Positions 7,596 through 13,723 of a stretch of 15,887 bases of DNA are shown one piece after another. Position numbers and translations under genes: made by a program. This DNA is from Enterovibrio sp042096095 (lineage in GTDB: Bacteria > Pseudomonadota > Gammaproteobacteria > Enterobacterales > Vibrionaceae). The DNA lies in NCBI GenBank assembly GCA_042096095.1, contig JBELME010000078.1, forward strand, positions 1 through 15,887, in the 5' to 3' direction. The notes under the pieces were generated by a model. It saw only the letters and a program-made list of their open reading frames with translations. It made no database searches and was not told where the DNA came from. Within the stretch, counting starts at the first letter, position 1. Every line of letters begins with the position of its first letter.

Positions 7596-8297
7596 ATGAA
7601 CGTCTGTATCATCCCTGCTCGCGGTGGCAGCAAACGTATTCCGGGTAAAAACCTGAAGACCTTCATCGGTCAGCCTATTATCGCCTATGCCATTGATGTG
7701 GCGAAAAAGTCCGAATTATTCGACCGCATCATCGTCTCCACAGACAGCGATGAGATCGCCCGCGTCGCGCTAGCATTCGGCGCAGAAGTTCCCTTCGTTC
7801 GCCCTGACGATATCGCCAACGACCATGCCACGACACTGGATGTCATTAAACATGCGATTGAGTGGCTTGAAGACAATGACGAACGCGCCCTCAGTGCAGT
7901 GTGTTGTCTTTACGCGACCGTGCCATTTACTCGCCCGTCAGATCTTGAAGAAGGACTAGCCTTACTGGCAGAAAACGACACCCAATATACCTTTGCTAGC
8001 ACGCGTTTTTCTTTCCCGATCCAACGCAGTATTCGCATGAACAATGAAGGCAATGTGGAAATGTTCTGGCCGGAGCATTTCTCCACGCGTTCACAAGATT
8101 TAGAACCTGCTTTTCATGATGCGGGCATGTTCTATTGGGGCAAGCCAAGCGCCTTTGTCTCTGGGTTACCCATTTTTGCTCCGCACTCAAAATCGGTTCA
8201 GATCCCGCACTTTCGCGTTCAAGACATCGACGAACCCGACGATTGGGTACGCGCCGAAATGCTTTATGAAATGCTCTCGCAACGAGGCGAGCTGTGA
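7596..8297 (+). CDS. pseF: CMP-pseudaminic acid synthetase (cytidylyltransferase)
   Basis: PseF belongs to the acylneuraminate cytidylyltransferase family and couples the finished nine-carbon sugar to CTP, giving CMP-pseudaminic acid, the donor used by glycosyltransferases. The 233-residue product has the signature IIPARGGSKRIPGKNL at residues 5-20, which binds the CTP triphosphate. A VSTDSDEIA segment near residue 48 and an FRVQDIDEPDDW segment near the C-terminus hold family metal and sugar-side residues. The ATG at 7596 follows AAGG at 7587-7590. Its TGA stop overlaps the pseG GTG start. The family alone cannot tell sialic, legionaminic and pseudaminic acid apart; the neighbouring pseB, pseC, pseG and pseI decide. 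The order places activation before the hydrolase and acetyltransferase, so gene order does not follow reaction order. Confidence 0.94.
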   Translation: MNVCIIPARGGSKRIPGKNLKTFIGQPIIAYAIDVAKKSELFDRIIVSTDSDEIARVALAFGAEVPFVRPDDIANDHATTLDVIKHAIEWLEDNDERALSAVCCLYATVPFTRPSDLEEGLALLAENDTQYTFASTRFSFPIQRSIRMNNEGNVEMFWPEHFSTRSQDLEPAFHDAGMFYWGKPSAFVSGLPIFAPHSKSVQIPHFRVQDIDEPDDWVRAEMLYEMLSQRGEL

Positions 8298-9361
8298 ACG
8301 TCGTTATCCGTGTTGATGCCTCAAACCAAATTGGTACAGGCCATGTGATGCGCTGCTTGGTACTGGCAAAAAAGCTCCTTGAGCGCCACCACACCGTCAC
8401 CCTACTGAGTCGCGAGTTAACGGGTAACCTGATTGATTATTGTCGTCAGCAAAGCATGACAGTGATTGCCTTGCCCACGATAGAAGACATCGTTAGCCCT
8501 GACCGTAATGATTACCAGCATTGGTTAGGGGTAAGCCAAGAGGAAGACGCGAAGCAATGCCTTGACGCTCTAAAAGACACGCCTTTTGATTGGGTGGTAT
8601 TCGATCACTATGCGCTGGATACCCAATGGCAATCGTTGATGAAACGCCAAGGCGCAAACATCTTCGCCATTGATGATCTCGCCAATCGTCAACATAACTG
8701 CGAGATTTTATTTGACCACAACCCTTGGCCTGATTTTAAAAATCGCTATCACTCTTTGGTGCCTGCATCGAGTCAGCAACTGCTTGGCCCCAAATTCGCG
8801 CTACTGCGCGATAGCTTTGCCTCACTCAGAGAAACACGTAAAGAAGACATCAAAAACCAAGTCATTGCGTTTTTCAGCGGCACAGATCCCACTGGCGAGT
8901 GTTTGAAACTTCTTTCAGCTTGCCAACAGATACCCAGCTTACCCTTTCGAGTGGTGCTGGTTTACGGCATGTCGAACCCAAGGGAAGCAGAGTTGCTAGA
9001 GAAGCCGTTACCCGCCTTTGTCACCTTGGTAAAGAGCCTGCCCGACTTTGAAACCGAACTGGCGCATTCTCGCTATGCGTTTGGTGGAGCCGGGGTCAGT
9101 GCTATCGAACGCACCTGCTTACGCTTACCAAGTACATTGGTTTCCGTGGCAGAGAACCAGCGCGAAATGGCAGAACACCTTGCGAAGTCCGGGCTTTATC
9201 GTTACCTCGGTGTCAGCGACGCAACCACGCCAGCTTACTACACCAATGAGCTTGCATGGCTTGCGGAACATTGGGAAAACTTGCCTTGGCGATTGCCCGA
9301 ATCAGACATTGACGGCAAAGGGGCGAACCGCGTTGTTGATGCCATGGAGGCTGCCTCGTGA
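8294..9361 (+). CDS. pseG: UDP-2,4-diacetamido-2,4,6-trideoxy-beta-L-altropyranose hydrolase
   Basis: PseG removes UDP from the diacetamido sugar, freeing it for condensation with phosphoenolpyruvate. It has a glycosyltransferase-B-like fold (MurG relative) but acts as a hydrolase. The 355-residue product starts MNVVIRVDAS. The catalytic histidine is H17 in GTGHVMRC, the same position as the known catalytic His of the Campylobacter enzyme (from memory). The nucleotide-binding half contains FGGAGVSAIE near residues 263-272 and the conserved ENQ at 287-289. The start is GTG at 8294, overlapping the pseF stop as GTGA, and it also overlaps pseH the same way. I noticed no missing catalytic residue. 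In some genomes pseG and pseH are fused; here they are separate. Confidence 0.94.
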   Translation: MNVVIRVDASNQIGTGHVMRCLVLAKKLLERHHTVTLLSRELTGNLIDYCRQQSMTVIALPTIEDIVSPDRNDYQHWLGVSQEEDAKQCLDALKDTPFDWVVFDHYALDTQWQSLMKRQGANIFAIDDLANRQHNCEILFDHNPWPDFKNRYHSLVPASSQQLLGPKFALLRDSFASLRETRKEDIKNQVIAFFSGTDPTGECLKLLSACQQIPSLPFRVVLVYGMSNPREAELLEKPLPAFVTLVKSLPDFETELAHSRYAFGGAGVSAIERTCLRLPSTLVSVAENQREMAEHLAKSGLYRYLGVSDATTPAYYTNELAWLAEHWENLPWRLPESDIDGKGANRVVDAMEAAS

Positions 9362-9933
9362 TTAAGTTAGATTTATCAGCAACCGCGTTGCTAAGAACCA
9401 TGACTCACGACGATCTCGATGTTGTTCGTCAATGGCGAAACGCCCCTGAAACCCGCGAGAAGATGTTCACCACTCACGAGATCAAGCCCGATGAGCACGC
9501 CGCATGGTTTGAACGCGTGCAGCGTGATGATACGAAACGTTTTTACGTGGTGAACATTGAAGATAAAGATATCGGCATGGTGTCGTTCACAGGCATAAGC
9601 CGAGAAATCGGACGCGCTGAATGGGGTTTCTATAAAGCCCCCAATGCGCCTGCTGGCGTAGGGCTTTTCATGCTAAATGCCGCATTGAATCATGCCTTTG
9701 ACACCTTGGGTTTGAAGCAAGTTGATAGCCGCGTGTTAGCCACCAATCCGAAAGTACTGCACTTGCACAACAAGCTCGGCTTTACCGAAATTGGCGAAGC
9801 CATTGCGTACGACGGAGATGAGAACGCCATTCCCTACGTCGATTTTGCATTAACCATCGACGCTTGGCATTCACGTGAGCCAAGCATCAAAGAACAACGC
9901 CAATCTAACTCGCAGCAGAGCAAGACACTATGA
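9358..9933 (+). CDS. pseH: UDP-4-amino-sugar N-acetyltransferase (GNAT)
   Basis: PseH is a GNAT-fold enzyme that uses acetyl-CoA to acetylate the 4-amino group made by PseC. The 191-residue product opens with LRTMTHDDLDVVRQWRNAPETR, typical of the RimJ-like GNAT branch. Its acetyl-CoA pyrophosphate loop is less canonical, around APNAPAGVGLFML (residues 94-106). The C-terminal VLATNPKVLHLHNKLGF segment is the usual last strand and helix. After about residue 170 there is a polar tail rich in Gln and Ser (residues 172-191) that looks like an unstructured extension. The start is GTG at 9358 (GTGA overlap with pseG); the ATG of pseI overlaps its stop. GNAT sequence alone would not fix the substrate; the assignment rests on position inside the pse operon. 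Confidence 0.92.
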   Translation: MIKLDLSATALLRTMTHDDLDVVRQWRNAPETREKMFTTHEIKPDEHAAWFERVQRDDTKRFYVVNIEDKDIGMVSFTGISREIGRAEWGFYKAPNAPAGVGLFMLNAALNHAFDTLGLKQVDSRVLATNPKVLHLHNKLGFTEIGEAIAYDGDENAIPYVDFALTIDAWHSREPSIKEQRQSNSQQSKTL

Positions 9934-10994
9934 CCCAATTCATTACGATTGATGGGCGCAAGATTGGCCCAGACCATAAGCCTTACATCATTGCTGAAAT
10001 GTCTGCGAACCATAATGGCTCGCTGGAGCGCGCATTTGAAACCCTCGCCATGGCAAAACACGCGGGGGCGGATGCCGTGAAAATGCAGTCTTACACCGCA
10101 GATACCATCACCTTGAATTGTGACACTGAAGAGTTTCAAATTCACGGCGGGCTCTGGGATGGACGCTCACTTTATGATTTGTACCAAGAAGCGCATACCC
10201 CATTCGATTGGCACAAACCGCTGTTTGATAAAGCGCGTGAACTGGGCATTACGCTGTTTTCCTCCCCGTTCGATTTCACTGCTGTTGATCTGCTCGAAGA
10301 TCTTAACGCACCTGCCTATAAAATTGCCTCGTTCGAAGCCATCGATTTGCCGCTGATCCGGTATGTGGCGCAAACAGGCAAGCCAATGATCATTTCAACA
10401 GGCATGGCAAACGATGAGGAAATTGCTGAAGCCGTCACGACAGCAAAAGAGAATGGGTGCAAAGAGTTGGTATTATTGCATTGCATCAGCGCCTACCCTG
10501 CGCCTGCATCGCAAAGTCATTTACGCACTATCCCTGATTTGTCAGACCGCTTTGGGACTATCGGTGGACTTTCCGATCATACGTTAGGTACGACGGTTTC
10601 TGTCGCTGCCGTTGCCCTTGGTGCTTCCGTGATCGAAAAGCACGTCACCTTGAGCCGAAACGACCCGGGTCCTGATTCCACGTTCTCTTTAGAACCGGAT
10701 GAATTGGCGAGCCTTTGCCGCGATACTGAAACCGCATGGCAAGCTCTGGGGCATGCAGGCTATCAGCTCAAGGAAGCAGAGAAAGGCAACAAACAGTTTC
10801 GACGTTCGCTGTATGTCAGCGAGTCAATGAAAGCAGGCGACACCTTCACCGCGGATAACGTGCGCAGCGTCAGACCGGGCTTTGGCTTAGCGCCGAAATA
10901 CTATGATGATGTTATTGGCAAAACAGCTAAAGCGGACATTCCGTTCGGTACTGCGCTTAACTGGGATTTGATTGATTATCACCAAACAACCTGA
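9930..10994 (+). CDS. pseI: pseudaminic acid synthase
   Basis: PseI condenses 2,4-diacetamido-2,4,6-trideoxy-L-altrose with phosphoenolpyruvate to give pseudaminic acid. It is a metal-dependent NeuB-family enzyme. The 354-residue product has a TIM-barrel domain (about 15-285) with IIAEMSANHNG at 20-30, DAVKMQSYTADT near 48-59, and the two histidines expected to bind the metal, H217 (GGLSDHTLG) and H238 (VIEKHVTLSR). From about residue 290 comes the small C-terminal SAF/antifreeze-like domain, starting RRSLYVSESMKAGD. MQSYTADT is the form typical of PseI; sialate synthases carry a different block here. It is the last gene of the operon, entered by an ATGA overlap. A strong hairpin lies across its stop codon, with a terminator just beyond. 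Confidence 0.95.
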   Translation: MTQFITIDGRKIGPDHKPYIIAEMSANHNGSLERAFETLAMAKHAGADAVKMQSYTADTITLNCDTEEFQIHGGLWDGRSLYDLYQEAHTPFDWHKPLFDKARELGITLFSSPFDFTAVDLLEDLNAPAYKIASFEAIDLPLIRYVAQTGKPMIISTGMANDEEIAEAVTTAKENGCKELVLLHCISAYPAPASQSHLRTIPDLSDRFGTIGGLSDHTLGTTVSVAAVALGASVIEKHVTLSRNDPGPDSTFSLEPDELASLCRDTETAWQALGHAGYQLKEAEKGNKQFRRSLYVSESMKAGDTFTADNVRSVRPGFGLAPKYYDDVIGKTAKADIPFGTALNWDLIDYHQTT

Positions 10995-11017
10995 AGATGC
11001 AGGATTCAGGCTGTTTG
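10983..11017 (+). repeat. imperfect inverted repeat over the pseI stop codon
   Basis: Arms 10983-10995 and 11005-11017 pair over 13 positions with one A-C mismatch (10989/11011), around a 9-nt loop (10996-11004). The TGA stop of pseI is inside the left arm. There is no T run after it, so on its own it is not a standard terminator. It may protect the 3' end of the pse mRNA; that is an inference. Confidence 0.6.
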
Positions 11018-11052
11018 AGTATAGGTGAACGCTTCATTTAATCAGAGAAATC

Positions 11053-11078
11053 AGCGCGGGCGACCCCCGCGCTTTTTT
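11053..11078 (+). terminator. intrinsic terminator of the pse operon
   Basis: GCGCGGG (11054-11060) pairs with CCCGCGC (11066-11072), and an A-T pair (11053/11073) can close it. The loop is 5 nt and six T residues follow (11073-11078). It lies about 60 nt past pseI and only a few bases beyond the end of the convergent nucleosidase gene. On the minus strand the tract after the stem is only weakly T-rich, so it may partly serve that gene as well. Confidence 0.88.
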
Positions 11079-11082
11079 GTGC

Positions 11083-11844
11083 TTATAGTTTACTCATCAT
11101 GTTCAGCGTAATCGCCACTGAGTTGTCCGCCGTTACTTGCTTCGCCTCTGCATACACCATGTGTGCTGAGCCATCAGCCTTGTCAGAGATGGTGCGGATA
11201 ACCACCAGCGGAATATCAAACATGTCTGTGACTTGCGCGACGGCGGCACCTTCCATTTCTACCGCCATGGCATCGAATTCTTCGCGCAGCATTTTCACGG
11301 CCCCTTTGTCGGCAATGAATTGATCACCTGTTGCAATCACGCCGAGATGCACGCGCTTCTCACCGATAGACGCTTTCGCCGCGTCTAGTGCAAACTCCTG
11401 AAGCGTTTCGTCGGCATAAAAGAATCGGTCATCGTAGCCGCTTAGCTGGCCTTTCGGCGCACCAAATACAGTAAGGTCAACGTCGTGCTGCACTAACGCA
11501 GAAGAGACCACCACGTCCGCCACATTGAGCTCAGGGCTGGCTGCACCCGCAATGCCGGTAAAAATGATTCGATCAGCGTCAAAGTGATTAATCAGTACGT
11601 ACGTTGTAATGGCAGCATTCACTTTGCCCACACCCGAGCGGGTGACCACCACTGGTTTTCCTGCAATCTCGCCAGTGTAATATGTATTGGCAGACACAGT
11701 GTGCGTCTTACGGTGTTGAATTTCAGGCAGTAACTTTTCTATTTCTGCGTCCATTGCACCCATGATGGCAATGGGATTAGCCGCGAATGCATTGAAAGAC
11801 ATGAGGCAAAAGAAGAAAGAACACACAAGAGGAAATATACGCAT
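11083..11844 (-). CDS. mtnN: exported 5'-methylthioadenosine/S-adenosylhomocysteine nucleosidase-like protein
   Basis: This is a purine nucleoside phosphorylase/uridine phosphorylase-superfamily protein of the MTAN (Pfs) branch. That branch hydrolyses the N-glycosidic bond of methylthioadenosine and S-adenosylhomocysteine to release adenine. The 253-residue product begins with a clear Sec signal peptide: MR, then a hydrophobic stretch to about residue 20, then an AFA-A cleavage site after residue 21. The mature part starts at the usual MTAN N-terminus (IAIMGAMDAEI). Catalytic residues are kept: E34 (general acid side, E. coli Glu12), E198 in VEMEGAA (Glu174) and D221 in ISDKADG (Asp197). A periplasmic location is inferred. 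The ribosome site is GGAG (complement of 11854-11857). It is monocistronic and convergent with pseI. The symbol follows the family; a separate cytoplasmic mtnN probably exists elsewhere, so this may be a paralogue with another substrate. Confidence 0.85.
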   Translation of the reverse strand: MRIFPLVCSFFFCLMSFNAFAANPIAIMGAMDAEIEKLLPEIQHRKTHTVSANTYYTGEIAGKPVVVTRSGVGKVNAAITTYVLINHFDADRIIFTGIAGAASPELNVADVVVSSALVQHDVDLTVFGAPKGQLSGYDDRFFYADETLQEFALDAAKASIGEKRVHLGVIATGDQFIADKGAVKMLREEFDAMAVEMEGAAVAQVTDMFDIPLVVIRTISDKADGSAHMVYAEAKQVTADNSVAITLNMMSKL

Positions 11845-11876
11845 TTATGAAAACTCCAAGCCGTTGAGAGACGCGC

Positions 11877-11882
11877 ATCATA
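11877..11882 (-). promoter_or_regulatory. possible -10 element for the exported nucleosidase gene
   Basis: Read on the minus strand this is TATGAT, one base from the TATAAT consensus, 32 nt upstream of the ATG. I see no good -35 at 16-18 nt, so this is only a candidate. The gene must have its own promoter, because a terminator for the formate dehydrogenase operon lies just upstream at 11965-11991. Confidence 0.3.
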
Positions 11883-11964
11883 TCGAATAAATGGATAAAG
11901 GAAAGAGAAAGGCAATCGTTTGCGCAAGTCGTAACCAAAGACGGGGAATGCCTTCGTCACTCAG

Positions 11965-11991
11965 AAAAAAGGCTCATCGAAACAAGCCTTT
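11965..11991 (-). terminator. intrinsic terminator of the formate dehydrogenase operon
   Basis: On the minus strand AAAGGCT pairs with AGCCTTT (plus-strand arms 11968-11974 and 11985-11991) around a 10-nt loop. A run of six T, overlapping the stem foot, corresponds to plus-strand A 11965-11970. It lies about 60 nt downstream of the gamma-subunit stop. The short stretch between it and that stop (11992-12053) holds nothing I can recognise. Confidence 0.82.
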
Positions 11992-12053
11992 CCTACATAC
12001 ATGCTTTCTCCGAGTAATCTAAACGTTGGCAATGAAAACGCGGTTAATACTCT

Positions 12054-13055
12054 TTAAGCCTTTTGTTCATCGGTTGTCGATGGCTTCACCGTTGATTCCG
12101 ACGAATTCTGGACTTCTTCCAGCCAAAGCTTGTGGTGTTGTTTTGCCCAAGTTTCGTCGACATAGCCCGTTGCCATGCCTTCAAGTGCACCTTCCGTCCC
12201 CACTGTACCAATATAAATATGACCAAATGCGGCTGCTAGTAAACCTAAAGATGCAACGCCATGGATGATATTCGCGATTTGCATGTCGGCTCGAGTCTGA
12301 CCGAAAATCGGAAAATCCATGACCAGCCCAGTCACACAAACCACCACGCCAACGGAGGCGAGCAACCAGAACCAGATCTTTTCACCGCCGTTGCAGAAGC
12401 CAGCATCTGGATGTTTTCCATTCGGCAAAATACCCCCGCCCTGTTTGAACCACTCAATGTCGACCTTGTTAATCATGTTGTTCTTAAACCACTTCACCAA
12501 CATGCAAAGTAAGCCAAGGACAAACAACGGTCCTAGGTAGTTGTGCGACAATTTCGCGGCGTAGATGATGCTTCCCCAAATCGCATCTGGGGCAATAGGT
12601 TTAATGAAATGACGACCATACAACGGGACAATCCCAGAAAAGCCTAAAATCAGGAAATTTCCTGCGGTAAACCAATGCATCGCACGTTCAAATGGCGTCC
12701 ATCGCTTCACCTTCTTTCCAGAGCGTTTGTTTGCCAGTTCGATACGCCCAGCCCACAGGTAAAACAGTAACAAGCTGCTCGCAGATACTCCCATGAAAAT
12801 CAGGCCTATTGGGCTAATCCATTGGTTACGCACTTCGCGCCAACGCTGCCCATCAACATTGATGAGTTGCCCAGCTTCAGAACCATTCGCAACCGTAAGC
12901 CCCTTATCACCCGAACGGGTTTCTCGCCAAAACTCTGGCCCTGCCAATTGCACCATTTCTTTTTTCGGATCCGCTTTTTCTGCCGTTTCCGCCACCGCCG
13001 TAGGCACAGAAAAGGTGACGATCACCATCAGCATGGCGAGCAAGGTTCTTAACAT
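12054..13055 (-). CDS. formate dehydrogenase gamma subunit (cytochrome b membrane subunit)
   Basis: This is the integral-membrane, di-haem cytochrome b subunit of a respiratory formate dehydrogenase. It takes electrons from the iron-sulfur beta subunit and reduces quinone. The 333-residue product has a Sec signal peptide (cleavage about AVA-ET, residue 22) and then a periplasmic segment to about residue 78. Predicted membrane helices are near 80-101, 128-145, 172-188, 229-248 and 260-284. Candidate haem-ligand histidines are H127 (MHWFTAGN), H171 (SHNYLG), H265 (IIHGVAS) and H279 (GHIYIG). It is longer than E. coli FdnI/FdoI (about 215) because of the N-terminal leader and spacer, as in the Vibrio/Shewanella-type gamma subunits. 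The start ATG follows a very strong GGAGGAG site. It lies 47 nt downstream of the beta gene, and that spacer can form a small 5-bp hairpin (13071-13088). Confidence 0.92.
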   Translation of the reverse strand: MLRTLLAMLMVIVTFSVPTAVAETAEKADPKKEMVQLAGPEFWRETRSGDKGLTVANGSEAGQLINVDGQRWREVRNQWISPIGLIFMGVSASSLLLFYLWAGRIELANKRSGKKVKRWTPFERAMHWFTAGNFLILGFSGIVPLYGRHFIKPIAPDAIWGSIIYAAKLSHNYLGPLFVLGLLCMLVKWFKNNMINKVDIEWFKQGGGILPNGKHPDAGFCNGGEKIWFWLLASVGVVVCVTGLVMDFPIFGQTRADMQIANIIHGVASLGLLAAAFGHIYIGTVGTEGALEGMATGYVDETWAKQHHKLWLEEVQNSSESTVKPSTTDEQKA

Positions 13056-13102
13056 ATCTCCTCCTCATGCTGCTGAGTTATCCCAGCAACTTTCCATGCT
13101 CA

Positions 13103-13708
13103 TTAGCTTTTTGATGCGTCGTAGGCTAAATCGTTACCGTTCGTCCAACCTGCACCTTTCGCGCCGCGTTCAACCACACGTTGACGGAAAACAGCCGATA
13201 TCTTCTCAGCATCTCCAGCCAGCAATGCCTTGGTTGAACACATTTCGGCACAAAGCGGCAGCTTGCCTTCCGCAATGCGGTTAGCGCCATACAACTCACG
13301 CTCTTTAGCCGAGCCATCTTCCTCAGGGCCACCCGCACAGAAAGTACATTTGTCCATTTTCCCTCGCTCGCCAAAAGCAGCGGTTTTTGGGAATTGGGGA
13401 GCACCAAACGGGCAAGCAAAGAGACAATATCCGCAACCAATACAGGTTTCTTTGTTGTGGAGGACAATGCCATCTTCAGTACGGTAAAAACAATCTGCTG
13501 GGCATACCGCCATACACGGCGCATCTGCGCAGTGCATACAGGAAACAGAGATCGAGTTCTCGCCTTTCTCACCGTCATTTAACGTGACAACTCGGCGACG
13601 TTGAATCCCCCAAGTGACCACTTCAGAATTTGCGTTGCTACAAGCGGTGACACACCCATTGCACTCAATGCAGCGTTTGGTATCACACATAAATTTCATA
13701 TCGGCCAT
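13103..13708 (-). CDS. fdh3B: formate dehydrogenase FDH3-type beta subunit (four [4Fe-4S] ferredoxin)
   Basis: This subunit is the electron wire between the molybdenum/tungsten catalytic subunit and the membrane cytochrome b. The 201-residue product holds sixteen cysteines in cluster patterns. These are C13, C16, C19 and C23; C57, C60, C65 and C69; C89, C92, C95 and C99; and C121 and C124 with C153 and C157. That is enough for four [4Fe-4S] clusters, cross-paired as in DmsB/FdnH-type proteins. Two extra cysteines (C8, C73) lie close by. It lacks the C-terminal membrane anchor helix of E. coli FdnH, which fits the short FDH3 form. The start ATG (complement of 13706-13708) is preceded by a GGGAG site about 10 nt away. 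It starts 15 nt after the alpha-subunit stop and is co-transcribed with alpha and gamma. Confidence 0.94.
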   Translation of the reverse strand: MADMKFMCDTKRCIECNGCVTACSNANSEVVTWGIQRRRVVTLNDGEKGENSISVSCMHCADAPCMAVCPADCFYRTEDGIVLHNKETCIGCGYCLFACPFGAPQFPKTAAFGERGKMDKCTFCAGGPEEDGSAKERELYGANRIAEGKLPLCAEMCSTKALLAGDAEKISAVFRQRVVERGAKGAGWTNGNDLAYDASKS

Positions 13709-13723
13709 CGTGTATGCTCCCTA

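Noticed and set aside
11920..11927. Short palindrome TTGCGCAA upstream of the exported nucleosidase gene
   Set aside because: Eight bases only, not repeated nearby, and not matching an operator I can name. This is expected by chance.
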